A stretch of DNA of 64,000 nucleotides from a cyanobacterium endosymbiont of Epithemia clementina EcSB. Its GTDB lineage: Bacteria > Cyanobacteriota > Cyanobacteriia > Cyanobacteriales > Microcystaceae. The stretch covers positions 861,110 to 925,109 of the forward strand of contig NZ_CP123991.1 in assembly GCF_029919255.1 (NCBI RefSeq), given 5' to 3'. Within the stretch, counting starts at the first letter, position 1, and each line of letters opens with the position of its first letter. The translations under genes were made by a program, and so were the position numbers. Positions 19,391 through 28,667 of the stretch are shown piece after piece. The notes beneath the pieces were generated by a model. That model searched no databases and was not told where the DNA came from. It was given only the letters and a program-made list of their open reading frames with translations.

Positions 19391-19621
19391 TACTATTATA
19401 GTTTATTTGCGATATTATCATTAATAATAATTAATTTTTTAAAGAAAATTAGTATTAACCTAATTAAAATTCATCTCTTAAAAGTGATTTAAATAAAAGA
19501 TCTTATCCAAAGATAGTTAAGAATTAATTAATTTAGTATGTTTGATTTAATTACGCAAAATGTATTATTAATACATCCAGTATTTAATGCTATTTTTAAG
19601 CTAATTTAACCCAAATTTACT

Positions 19622-19659
19622 TTTATTACTAATAAAAAAATATTTTTATTAGTAATAAA
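19622..19659. repeat. Perfect 17-bp AT-only-type inverted repeat
   Basis: TTTATTACTAATAAAAA and TTTTTATTAGTAATAAA flank a four-base loop. Because arms end in A and T runs next to the loop, the hairpin lacks a GC clamp. Confidence 0.5.
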
Positions 19660-20333
19660 TCTATTTTTTAGATATTTTGGGTAAACTTATATTAAATGTC
19701 GATAGCTATTTTCTCAAAAAAAGTGGCATTATTTAACTATTTAAGATAGTTAGTTTCTCTAGAATAGATTAGAATATTACTTATATAAATTTGGTAATTT
19801 AGTCGTTTTAACATAAAATTAATCCATTGATATCCTCTTATTTTTTTAGAAAAAATTCTAATTTATTGTGTGATCCTTATATTTTTTTAAAAAAGCCTAA
19901 AAAATATATGATATAACTTAAATTTTATTGAAGTAACCCTTCCAAAGTTAGGGGAGTTTAAACAAAAAACACAATTATAGATGATTTATAAAATCAAATA
20001 ATATGCTAAAACTGTAGATAGTATAATTATATGAGTAGTTTAAAAAATAAAATTTATAAGTGCAGTATATCTTATTTTCTTAAATTTTATATTTATATAA
20101 CATTCTTGATTTTTAATTATTTCTTTTTAGTAAGATGATTAAAATGATAAAGAGACTGATAAGCTTTCATGAAATTTTTAGCTGAAAAATAGATAGAAGT
20201 TGTCAAAAATATTAAAATCTATTCCGTAGAGTAAATTAAATTAATTTAATTTGGTTGTTCAAAGATTTTTTAAGGTTTGAAAATAACAAAAAATTGGTGT
20301 GTTTGTCATGATAGTTTTTAACCATTTTGACCT

Positions 20334-20359
20334 CCACGGGGCGGACCTGTGGTTTTTTT
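20334..20359 (+). terminator. Orphan intrinsic terminator before ndbB
   Basis: CCACGGG pairs with CCTGTGG (one G-U) over a five-base loop, followed directly by seven T. It is the most GC-rich element in the 2.8 kb of decayed DNA upstream. It would end any transcript from the left about 100 bases before ndbB; attenuation of ndbB is another possibility. Confidence 0.7.
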
Positions 20360-20459
20360 ATGGAGGATATCTCATCAATTCTAACCTCTAATCTCTGATA
20401 CTAAGTTATCTTAAAAATAATCAAGCTTAGTTTAAGCAACCCCACAACATTGAATCATC

Positions 20460-21653
20460 ATGAGTGAGCAAGCATTACGCATCTGTATTTTGGGGGGAGG
20501 TTTTGGTGGCTTATATACTGCCTTACGTTTAAGTCAGTTTCCTTGGACAGATGGCCATTCTCCTGAAATCATCCTAATTGATCAAAAAGATCACTTTCTG
20601 TTTACCCCTCTACTCTATGAATTAATCACTGGGGAGATGCAATCTTGGGAAATTGCCCCTTGCTTTGAAGAATTATTGAATAATACAAGAATTCGTTTCC
20701 ACCAAGGTTGTGTCACCGCAATTAATGTCGAAACCCAACACATCGAATTAGACAATCGTCATAGCTTATCTTACGATAAATTAGTCCTGGCAATGGGGGG
20801 AAAAACGCCTTTGGACAAGGTATTAGGGTCAAAAGATTATGGCATCTGCTTTCGCAGTCTCCAAGATGCCTATCGCATCAAAGAAAGGTTGCGCTTACTA
20901 GAAGTTGCCCAGGCTGAAAAAATACGTGTCGCTGTAGTAGGTGGTGGTTCTAGTGGGGTAGAACTTGCTTGTAAACTCGCAGACCATCTAGGAGAAATAG
21001 GAAGAATCCGCTTAGTGGAACGGAAAAAAGAAATTTTAAGTAATTCCCCTGGATTTAACTTCAAGGCGGTTCAAGATGCCTTAGAAAAACGACGAGTTTG
21101 GATTGATTTGGAAACAGAAGTCAGTGAAATCACTTCTGATAGCTTATCCCTATGTTACAAAGGTCGAACAGATACCATTCCCGTCGATTTAGTTATTTGT
21201 ACTGTAGGAACCCAAGTGTTAGACTTGATACAAGACCTTCCCCTCAAACACAGTGAACAAGGGTTAATTACGGTCAACCCAGAATTACAAGTGATAGATC
21301 ATCCTGAAATCTATGCGCTGGGTGATTTAGCAAACTGCAAAGATGCAACCGGACAACAAATCCCCCAAACCGCCCAAACAGCCTTTCAGCAATCTGACTA
21401 TTGTGCTTGGAATCTTTGGGCTTCTATTACCCGACGTCCCTTGCTGCCCTTTCGTTACCAGGCATCAGGGGGAATGTTAGCTCTAGGGATTAATAATGCC
21501 ACTCTCAATGGGTTAGGAATGGAACTTGATGGACCATTGGCTTATCTAACTCGACGGTTAATTTATCTGTATCGTCTTCCCACTTTTAAACATCAACTCA
21601 GTGTAGGGTTAAGTTGGATGATTCGGCCTCTTGTAGAAGGGTTATCAGATTAG
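20460..21653 (+). CDS. ndbB: Type II NAD(P)H dehydrogenase (NdbB-like)
   Basis: Single-subunit FAD enzyme oxidising NAD(P)H and reducing quinone without proton pumping; peripheral on the membrane. The product is 397 aa. FAD-binding Rossmann motif ILGGGFGGLYTALRLS at residues 10-25; the second Rossmann VAVVGGGSSGVELACKLAD near 160-178 binds NAD(P)H; EIYALGDLANCKDATG near 283-298 contacts FAD; the C-terminal YQASGGMLALGINNA completes the core. The sequence resembles the cyanobacterial NdbB group (demethylphylloquinone reductase) more than NdbA/NdbC, but I hold the subfamily loosely. In a non-photosynthetic cell it would feed respiration. ATG 20460 has only a weak RBS. Confidence 0.88.
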   Translation: MSEQALRICILGGGFGGLYTALRLSQFPWTDGHSPEIILIDQKDHFLFTPLLYELITGEMQSWEIAPCFEELLNNTRIRFHQGCVTAINVETQHIELDNRHSLSYDKLVLAMGGKTPLDKVLGSKDYGICFRSLQDAYRIKERLRLLEVAQAEKIRVAVVGGGSSGVELACKLADHLGEIGRIRLVERKKEILSNSPGFNFKAVQDALEKRRVWIDLETEVSEITSDSLSLCYKGRTDTIPVDLVICTVGTQVLDLIQDLPLKHSEQGLITVNPELQVIDHPEIYALGDLANCKDATGQQIPQTAQTAFQQSDYCAWNLWASITRRPLLPFRYQASGGMLALGINNATLNGLGMELDGPLAYLTRRLIYLYRLPTFKHQLSVGLSWMIRPLVEGLSD

Positions 21654-21819
21654 TTGATTAACAGAGAAAAAGTATGGAGGGTAAAAAAAAAGACTTTATT
21701 AAAGATAAACCTATCAAATGAATTAAGATCATCAAATTTGCTCAAATATATCTTAGTAGTAGAAGATAAAGTAAAATTCGCTTGATTTATAGAGTGAGAA
21801 TTTTAAGTACAAGGGTTAT

Positions 21820-22275
21820 GAGATTACTATGGCTAATGATTGGTCATAGAGATTTACCCTCGCTAAAGATAGTGAGCTAGACATCATTTTGTTTAGATAG
21901 GATGTTACCCGATATTTCAGACCTTAAAATCTATAAACACTTACGCTAGATAAGTAGTAAAGTCCTTATTGTTCTCTTAACATTGTCAAAGATGACATTA
22001 GTGATTGTGTGGTCGCACTAGATACAGGGGCAGGAGCTGATGATTAAATCGTTTAACTGCTTTAGTCTTAGTGAATTCCTAGCTAGGGTTCGGGTCCACC
22101 TGCGACACAGCTAAAACGATAACTCTAATTTCTCAGCGTATGGGATCCCAATTCTATGGAAAACCCAAACATTATTGAAGTCTATATCCATTACCTACTC
22201 CTAAAATTGGAAGTCAAAAAAAAACTTTGACTAGTTCAAACCGTTTGATGGATAGGCTATGTTCTGCTCAACTAA
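21820..22275 (+). pseudogene. Second dead OmpR-type response regulator
   Basis: The plus strand shows receiver remnants (MLPDISDLKIYKHLR, SSKVLIVLLTLSK, then SLSEFLARVRVHLRHS) in changing frames, followed by a linker. The C-terminal winged-helix end reads MENPNIIEVYIHYLLLKLEV, a typical recognition helix of the OmpR family, and then QTV and GYVLL. Stops and frame changes are frequent. It is distinct from the dead regulator at 15291-15710. It lies directly between ndbB and the gene at 22326. Confidence 0.82.
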
Positions 22276-22325
22276 CGAAACTTTTTAAAAATTTTACAAA
22301 ATAAATGACACAAGTAAGTTAGGTT

Positions 22326-22871
22326 TTGCTAGAATTACAGGCGGTCATTCAGCTTAAGATAGAATCTTTGAGTAAAGCAGTAGAGATTCCCAACCTAGAT
22401 ATATTGGCGCAAGAGCTAGCCGCTATCCAACAGACAGGTTCTAAACGGATTGCCCTATTAGGTTCGCGCCACGTTCCCATCACTCATCAACAATTGATTG
22501 AGATGATGACCTATGCCTTAGTTTTAGGAGGTAATCGTCTTCTGACATCTGGGGCGATAGGAACCAATGCAGCCGCTATTAAAGGGGCAATGAGGGCTGA
22601 TCCAAACCTCTTGACGGTTATTCTTCCCCAAAGCCTTCAATGCCAACCGAAAGAGTCCCGCGCTCAATTGCAAAAAGTTGTCCATTTAGTGGAAAATCCG
22701 GAGAATGACGGGCTATCTTTGAGACAAGCAAGTTCTTTGTGTAATCTAGAGATTATTTCCCGTTGTCAACAGTTAATTTGCTTTGCCTTCCACGACAGTC
22801 ATACTCTTCTCCAAACTTGTCAAGAGGCTGAAGGGCAGCGCAAGCTAGTTACATTATTCTATTTTGATTAG
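22326..22871 (+). CDS. DprA/LOG-like Rossmann protein, possibly a nascent pseudogene
   Basis: A 181-aa protein with a Rossmann-like nucleotide-binding layout: KRIALLGSRHVPITHQQLIE (about 40-59) and LVLGGNRLLTSGAIGTNAAA with a GG...SGA...G pattern as in DprA/Smf and LOG proteins. I believe it is a conserved cyanobacterial family annotated as recombination-mediator-like, without proven function. The odd point is the start: an ATG at 22305 is in frame but followed by a TAG at codon 6 (22320-22322). Only the TTG at 22326, two codons after the stop, can start the intact frame. So either the gene now uses TTG or it has just been silenced. The rest of the frame is fully conserved. Confidence 0.7.
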   Translation: MLELQAVIQLKIESLSKAVEIPNLDILAQELAAIQQTGSKRIALLGSRHVPITHQQLIEMMTYALVLGGNRLLTSGAIGTNAAAIKGAMRADPNLLTVILPQSLQCQPKESRAQLQKVVHLVENPENDGLSLRQASSLCNLEIISRCQQLICFAFHDSHTLLQTCQEAEGQRKLVTLFYFD

Positions 22872-23738
22872 CTAAAACAACGCTGTTCGGTTACGAGAGT
22901 TGCAATCTTTTTAACATGATCTCAACATCTCAACTCTGCTCGGTGCTGAAACTGAACCGGACGGCTTCAGGAAATTCAACTTCTGGGTTCTCGACGGGGA
23001 TATTTAGAATTTAGGCCCTTTACCTTGAATAAGGAATTCTGGGAGTGATACAAAGATAATCTCCCGTTACCAGGGAGTTCAATGGGGAGCATGTCAACAC
23101 AGAGGTTGGGTTTATTGTCCTAACTCCTTCTTTGTCGTGACCAATACTCAGTAAGTTATCACAAAAGATTCAGTTAAACCAAAAACAAATATTTCCGAAA
23201 TAGATAAATTTAGGTAGTTTCGAGCAAACTACCTAAAACCCATAAAAATTTTTATTTAACGGATTAGTTAAAGTAGAGTTCTATGTTTACTCAACACACT
23301 TTTTTCATGAAAGAGAATAACGGCTTTTATAAAGAAATTGGTGTCGAAATTGAACAATAACTAATCGCATGGAAAAGTACAGTGATTACCATCTTTCAAT
23401 TTAGAATAGGCCGTTGATAATTTAAAATCAGGTCAGGCACAAGTGGTTATATTCGACTTTTTCGCCTAGAATACTGTTTATCAGTTGCTTACTGCTGCTA
23501 AGAATTATGGGTGAAGAGTATGAGCTCGTGTTACAATTGAACATTAAATAAGTTAACGATTTAAAGATTTAAATATTATTATCATGCAGATTTTTAAAAC
23601 CTATAAAAAATTCTTTCAAAGTAAATCCAAAAATATGAACAAGTCAATAATTTAGATTCCAACAATCTAAACTTGTTTATCAATTAATAAGAACAGCAAA
23701 GTTTGGAAAAAATGATCTCTTTAATGTCAAGACATTAA
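22872..23738. other. Decayed region with unidentified gene pieces
   Basis: From 23284 the plus strand reads MFTQHTFFMKENNGFYKEIG, then in other frames SGQAQVVIFDFFA-like and YQLLTAAKNYG and RVTIEH, with stops. These look like one dead gene of about 90 codons that I cannot name. At 22890-23190 no clear protein is seen. A hairpin is at 23211-23235. Confidence 0.45.
23211..23235 (+). terminator. Terminator-like hairpin
   Basis: TAGGTAGTTT and AAACTACCTA pair perfectly over a five-base loop; an A- and then T-rich tract follows (TTTTTATTT at 23248). It probably ended the dead transcript before it or the DprA-like gene transcript. Confidence 0.5.
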
Positions 23739-24815
23739 TTATCGATGTCTGGGGGGGCGTAATGCAGGAAAAGGACGAATTGGACCTAAAATCTGGTTGA
23801 GTTCCCGTAATTGTTCAGGGGTTCCCATACAAATTAGTAAATCTCCAGCAAGTAAGATGGTATCTCCTGTCGGACCGCCTATAAGGGCTCCATCAGACCG
23901 GCGAATCGCTAACACTAATGCCCCCGATTTTGACCTTAACCTAGCCTCACTGAGGGTTTTTCCTACGCAAGGACAAAACTGGGGATCAAGCAGAAATTCT
24001 TCCATGTAAAATGTGCGCTCAGTTCCTGTTAGAATCCCATCCACAAAGTCCATCACTTGGGGACGCAAAGCTGCTGCTGCTAAGCGTTTTCCTCCTGTAA
24101 TATAGGGAGATACCACCGCATCAGCCCCAGCCCGTTGTAATTTGAGAACAGCTTCTTCTGTACTGGCACGAGCGATTGCCCGAATATTGGGATTTAGAGT
24201 TTTTGCTGATAGGACAGTGTAAAGATTTTCCGCATCAGAGGTTAAGGCCGATACAATACAAGCAGCTTTATCGATTTTGGCACTTATGAGACATTCATCA
24301 AGGGTTGCATCCCCTTGAATCACTATATAGCCTAGTTGCTTAGCTTCTTCCAATTGCTCGGTACGCGAATCAATAATTACAAAAGGAATATCTTCTGCGG
24401 TGAATTCTACGGCTACCTGACGGGCGGTACGGCCATAACCGCAGACTATACAATGATGTTCTAACGTATCAATCAAGCGTTTCTCCTGTCGTTGTTTAAT
24501 TCCTTCTTGAAAATACCCTTGAATTAATGCTTCTGTTAGACGATTAACAATATAACCAATGGTAATCAATCCCATCAAGATCAAGAAAATAGTAAATAAT
24601 CGCGAGCGATCTTGGAGAGGATGAATTTCCGAAAATCCTACTGTAGATAGGGTTATCATGGTCATATAGGCTGAATCAATAACAGACCATTTTTCGGCTA
24701 ATGAATACCAAATGGTTCCCAGTCCAAAGACTCCTCCTAACGCCAACGCCCCAAACAATAACTCTTTTTGTAAGCGTCGATATTTATCTTGAAACGAGTA
24801 TAGCGTCATCTCCAT
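23739..24815 (-). CDS. Two-helix potassium channel with RCK (TrkA-N/TrkA-C) domains
   Basis: A 358-aa Kch/MthK-like K+ channel. The first helix (about 17-37) and second helix (about 71-93) flank the pore loop with TLSTVGFSEIHPL. Residues 114-235 form RCK-N with CIVCGYGRTARQVAVEF (nucleotide loop) and DSRTEQLEEA; about 265-345 is the TrkA-C ligand domain. The selectivity filter reads TVGFS where TVGYG/TVGFG is the textbook form, so the last glycine is Ser; whether it is normal in this lineage I cannot tell. Start ATG 24815 or the Met two codons later. Stand-alone gene with intact frame. Likely role: K+ homeostasis gated by nucleotides or ions. Confidence 0.9.
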   Translation of the reverse strand: MEMTLYSFQDKYRRLQKELLFGALALGGVFGLGTIWYSLAEKWSVIDSAYMTMITLSTVGFSEIHPLQDRSRLFTIFLILMGLITIGYIVNRLTEALIQGYFQEGIKQRQEKRLIDTLEHHCIVCGYGRTARQVAVEFTAEDIPFVIIDSRTEQLEEAKQLGYIVIQGDATLDECLISAKIDKAACIVSALTSDAENLYTVLSAKTLNPNIRAIARASTEEAVLKLQRAGADAVVSPYITGGKRLAAAALRPQVMDFVDGILTGTERTFYMEEFLLDPQFCPCVGKTLSEARLRSKSGALVLAIRRSDGALIGGPTGDTILLAGDLLICMGTPEQLRELNQILGPIRPFPALRPPRHR

Positions 24816-25001
24816 CTCACCTGATTATTTACCATATTTTATCCCTTTGATTTTTCATAAAAAGTCTGTTTCCTAATTTAAAGTTAAAATAATTAAGCTC
24901 TTTCTAAGAGAACCCCTTTAAGACTATCTTCACTCATCGAAAATCAAGCTCAAGTTGCCTTTGAAGTTATTGACCAAGTTGTTAATTAGTTAGCAACAAT
25001 C

Positions 25002-25023
25002 TAGGTTTAAGTTAGGTTTAAGT
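25002..25023. repeat. 11-bp tandem duplication
   Basis: TAGGTTTAAGT occurs twice head to tail in non-coding DNA. Confidence 0.7.
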
Positions 25024-25480
25024 TACGACTCCTAATTAATTCTGTAACCTCTAACACGTAACAGTTCATTTAGTTGTAATAGTTTTTGCAAAAAGCATCA
25101 CTTTCCGGTTAATTAGCCCGTGACTATTTTTATCCTCAAGTGTTAAGCTATGATCCTTGCCCCCGTCAATTCTACCATTTTATTTGAAGAAACGAAAACA
25201 CATTCTTTGAAAATATGACAATAATTCCAAAGAAATTATAAAGTTAGGATGAATCACTGATTTTTGGTATTGTCATCAAATCAGACCATAAGTTACTCTT
25301 CTAATTTTGTTCATTTTAAGCAGCACATCGCTAAATTCTTTGCTCGAATGAACTGAACAATTGTTTTATTAAAATTTTTTTATTTTTTGGGAAAACAGAG
25401 ATAAATAATTTAATTACGTTCTGTGATACTAATAATTAAGTTTTAACAGAAAATAATAATAAACTCTATTTCGGCTATTT

Positions 25481-25990
25481 ATTCCTAAAGGAGGTGTAAA
25501 AAAGACAACAGTAGTGGCTTCTTTGATTAGGTAGTCTTAATAAAGATTAGTTGAAATGAAGTTTATATCGTTAAATCTAGAGATGGTGGTGATACTATTA
25601 AGGTGTTTACTTAAGAAAATCTAGGTCAAAATTTAGCCTGTAATTATAAAATTGTTACTTGTGTTTTTTTACTTTAGAAAGTAATTTTTAACTATGTATT
25701 TAAATGATTATTTTGTTATATTTTTGGTGCAAAATTAATCAAAAATTTTGTTTATTTATAGTCAGTTACGTAATTTATAAAAAAAAGTGTTAAGTGGTTA
25801 TTTTTGCTGAAGATAACTCATTAAGAATGAGATTAGTAAATTAGCAAAACTGATGATAAATTTTATTGTATTGATTCTGAATAAGCTTACATTCACTATA
25901 TTGATTTTTTATATCACTAGGACATTTATATTCTTCAAAATTTTGATAGTCTCTGCAGTAAATTAGCCTTTAATATTAGTAAGGAATAAA
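25481..25990 (+). pseudogene. Possible dead ParA-like ATPase
   Basis: Near 25483 the plus strand reads IPKGGVKKTTVVASLIR, one base change from the deviant Walker A motif KGGVGKTT of ParA/MinD ATPases. A stop follows at once and downstream frames are heavily broken; no second ParA motif is convincing. The call rests only on this one motif, so chance similarity cannot be excluded. Confidence 0.35.
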
Positions 25991-26078
25991 TGTTAACCAC
26001 AAGATAATTTAATTAATTTAGCGGATTATCTTGAACAGAAAATCGAAATAGAACATTTGATGAATAATCATTAAGTTT

Positions 26079-26135
26079 ACACAGCATTGTAATCTAGGCT
26101 TAAACCATAGATTACAATGCTGTGTATTTTTTAGT
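26079..26135 (+). terminator. Strong intrinsic terminator with 18-bp perfect stem
   Basis: ACACAGCATTGTAATCTA pairs exactly with TAGATTACAATGCTGTGT over an 11-base loop, followed by ATTTTTTAGTTTTTG. It follows only decayed DNA, so it outlived the gene it served. Confidence 0.7.
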
Positions 26136-26439
26136 TTTTGTTTCTCATGATATTTTGGACTCATATCAGTATACAATTAGACAAAAAATGACTAGTAGAA
26201 AATATTTGAGCTATCTAGTGAACTAATGGTGGAATAACTAAAACGTATAATTACCGATAGATAATGGTGGGATTAAAATTGTTTATATAAACTCCAAACT
26301 GAATCAACTATGATTGTAATAAGGAAGTTTTCTTAACTAGAATTTAGCGAAGTTCAGTAAACTTTTGCAATACAGACAGAGTAGGAATTATTTCCCTTTT
26401 GCCTTTAAACCAAATGATTTTGGGCTTCATAAACTCGAT

Positions 26440-26622
26440 TTAGCTCGGCTGATGCTTGATATCTCTTAATGTAGCCACATTAGCCTTGGAGTGGAGTTTG
26501 ATAAAGTGGTCTTGAGCTTCAAGATTGGATTGTGCTAATCCTTTAAGGTTTAAACTGATTACCTTCAAGCCAATTAAAGTGATTGTAATAGCTACAATGG
26601 GGCCTATCAATTCCTTCAACAA
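26440..26622 (-). CDS. Hypothetical 60-aa protein, doubtful
   Basis: An open frame with one hydrophobic segment near the N terminus (LIGPIVAITITLIGLKVISL) followed by a soluble tail (QDHFIKLHSKANVATLRDIK). The start would be TTG 26622. Composition is protein-like, but the frame sits in decayed DNA and may be the front of a truncated gene. Family not recognised. Confidence 0.3.
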   Translation of the reverse strand: MLKELIGPIVAITITLIGLKVISLNLKGLAQSNLEAQDHFIKLHSKANVATLRDIKHQPS

Positions 26623-26709
26623 GACCTTTTCTTCAATAAAGTATACTTTATTTTGCTGCTTTTTTGAAAGTATTGGGCGAATTTTAACTTAAATACTGTA
26701 AAAGAAAAT

Positions 26710-27867
26710 CTAGATATTTGAGGAAACTCTGTTAGAAACAAGATCACTAGTAGTAGATACCATTGCTGCTAATAATTGTTCAGATGAAACTACAAAGGGA
26801 AGGCGATGAATATCTGATTCAGGACGACAAGTGATCTCTGCTGCTCGGCGCAATTCATCTAATGTTACTCTAGATAATCCTAACTCCTCTAAAGTTTTTG
26901 GTAGACCAATTTCCTCATAAAATTTTAGTAATTGCTGTCGGGAGGAAACCGCCAATTGATTGCTCTGGATCATTTCTTCTAGGCGCAATTGGACTAGAAT
27001 GCCATAGGCAACTTTTTCCCCGTGTAAAATACTGTGGGCTGCCCCAATATGGGTTAATCCATTGTGGACTGCATGGGCAGCTACAGTACGGCAATTAGCT
27101 CCACCTAACCCCCCAATAACTCCAGCTAATAAAACACAAGCATCAACTACTTCTCGCCACGCCTCACCTCCAGGAGTTTTCAGAGCAGCTACTGATTTCT
27201 GAAATAATAGATCCCGTAATACTCGTGCTTGTTGAACAGCAGCAATAGTAAGGGTAGTAGTAGAGTCACCACTACTGACAGAAGCTTCATACCATTTAGC
27301 GATCGCGTCGCCTATTCCTGCCACTAAAGTTCGTTCTGAGGCCGTTTTGATAATGGCGTAGTCTAAAATCAGTAAATCGGGGCATCTTGATAAAGAAACG
27401 TCGTGTTGAAATGCCCCTTCATTAGAATAAATATTTGACAAAGCTGTCCACGCTGCACAGGTAGCGGCTGAAGTTGGGACAGTGATAATGGGTAACTGAT
27501 GTTGATGGGCTAGTAACTTGGCGGTATCGAGGGCTTTACCCCCTCCCACCCCGATAATAACGTCTCCTTGATGCTCCTTAAGTGTCGTTGTAAGAGCGTC
27601 TAAAGAGCTTTCTGAACAGTCAGGTGTATAGATAGCATAGGCTGACTTTAGCTTACATTTACTGATGATAGAATCAAAGTAAGGGGAAATCACCTTAAGA
27701 GTTTGCTGTCCTCCCACCACTAAAGGACGCTGGCCAAAACTGGCAATCACGTTTCGAGCTTGAGACAAGACCCCCTCTCCCTTGATCACTTGACTAGGGG
27801 AGACTAACAAAGGAGTTAAGGTTGTTGTAGACATACAAGAAAGGACGGGAGAAGTTTCTGAGGACAT
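26710..27867 (-). CDS. Iron-containing alcohol dehydrogenase family (glycerol dehydrogenase-like)
   Basis: A 385-aa NAD(P)-dependent group III dehydrogenase, GldA-like. The N-terminal Rossmann part ends with VIGVGGGKALDTAKLLAHQ (about 104-122), the NAD pyrophosphate loop. ITVPTSAATCAAWTALSNIY follows the usual PTxxxT site. Metal-binding His residues lie in the helical domain (AAHAVHNGLTHI and HSILHGEKVAYG near 265-288); the invariant GIGDAIAKWYEA precedes them. The true substrate is unknown; glycerol, glycerol-1-phosphate or another polyol fit. A HIP1 octamer is at 27299-27306. Start ATG 27867. Intact. Confidence 0.88.
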   Translation of the reverse strand: MSSETSPVLSCMSTTTLTPLLVSPSQVIKGEGVLSQARNVIASFGQRPLVVGGQQTLKVISPYFDSIISKCKLKSAYAIYTPDCSESSLDALTTTLKEHQGDVIIGVGGGKALDTAKLLAHQHQLPIITVPTSAATCAAWTALSNIYSNEGAFQHDVSLSRCPDLLILDYAIIKTASERTLVAGIGDAIAKWYEASVSSGDSTTTLTIAAVQQARVLRDLLFQKSVAALKTPGGEAWREVVDACVLLAGVIGGLGGANCRTVAAHAVHNGLTHIGAAHSILHGEKVAYGILVQLRLEEMIQSNQLAVSSRQQLLKFYEEIGLPKTLEELGLSRVTLDELRRAAEITCRPESDIHRLPFVVSSEQLLAAMVSTTSDLVSNRVSSNI

Positions 27868-28051
27868 TGCTACGGACTAATCTAATCTTGTTAAATTGAA
27901 TACACTTAATCATTTAACCTAGCAAATCTATTAAGTTAATCACACTTTAACTCAAAAAACAGATCTCTCCCAAGTTTGAAGGAAAGTGGAAGAGGGAGAG
28001 AGGAAAAAACAAGAGAAAAACTTTAACTTTTACCTTTTGCTTTACTGAAGG

Positions 28052-28465
28052 TTAGGGAATAATTAAAACTGGACAAGGAGATAGGTTAATCACACGATTG
28101 GTAACGCTCTCGGATGCGCCTTCCATCGTTAACCCCAGTCCTCGACACCCCATAATAATTAAATCTGCATTAACTTCATCAGCCACATCGCAGATGGTAA
28201 ATGATGGCATTCCCTCCCGTTCAATAAGATCGGCCTCGATGCCTTTGTTAGCAAAAAGTGCATGAGCCCCTTGCAGCAATTTTGCCACTGCATCAGCAGA
28301 CCCCATAATTCTCCCTTGCTCAATTTTTTGTTCTTCTGACGGTTCTTCTACGACCGATAGCAATATAAGACGACTATTGCAGGTTTTGACGATATTAGCT
28401 ACGGTTTCCGCAGCCTCGCGGGCTTCCCGACTTTGATCCACAGGGAATAAAACGGTAGTAAACAT
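28052..28465 (-). CDS. Universal stress protein, UspA family
   Basis: A single-domain 137-aa Usp. It starts MFTTVLFPVDQSREAREAAE, the normal first strand and helix, and ends with the ATP-loop segment MGCRGLGLTMEGASESVTNR and the last strand CPVLIIP. The GxxG...G(S/T) nucleotide pattern is present in slightly altered form. In cyanobacteria such proteins respond to energy or redox stress; the precise role is unknown. It is divergent from pgk with about 200 bases between them, so both promoters lie at 28466-28667. Confidence 0.9.
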   Translation of the reverse strand: MFTTVLFPVDQSREAREAAETVANIVKTCNSRLILLSVVEEPSEEQKIEQGRIMGSADAVAKLLQGAHALFANKGIEADLIEREGMPSFTICDVADEVNADLIIMGCRGLGLTMEGASESVTNRVINLSPCPVLIIP

Positions 28466-28667
28466 GACTTATCCATCTCCTGTACATACATTCCAAGATA
28501 ATCAGTAACATCAAGTACCGCCTGATTTCTTGCTTGTCTTCCTATTATCTCAGGAATTATTTCGATATTAATCTTGAGACGAGAATAATTTTGAGTCATT
28601 TTTTGGTCAATATCGATGTTAGTCTTTTTTTTGAATTATCAAACAATCATTTTAAAGGAGATTGACA

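Larger units (their letters stand above)
19016..20333. other. 1.3 kb AT-rich stretch
   Basis: No gene is recognised. A 19-bp tandem duplication (19081-19118), two long hairpins (19351-19390, 19622-19659) and many stops are present. It lies where an RND pump gene would be expected after the adaptor, but no pump motif survives. Confidence 0.5.
24816..26078. other. Decayed region, includes possible ParA remnant
   Basis: No intact gene. An 11-bp tandem duplication (TAGGTTTAAGT twice) is at 25002-25023. A short protein-like patch (LIENQAQVAFEVIDQVVN) occurs near 24938-24990 before a stop. From 25480 a possible Walker A remnant is present (see separate entry). The remainder is AT-rich. Confidence 0.5.

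Noticed and set aside
20460-21653. Reading of ndbB as a carotenoid-type oxidoreductase
   Set aside because: Both Rossmann motifs and the C-terminal FAD contact fit NDH-2; no carotenoid desaturase signature is present.
28399-28599. 66-codon minus-strand frame overlapping the start of the universal stress gene
   Set aside because: It overlaps usp in another frame and covers the usp-pgk promoter region; no similarity and no RBS.
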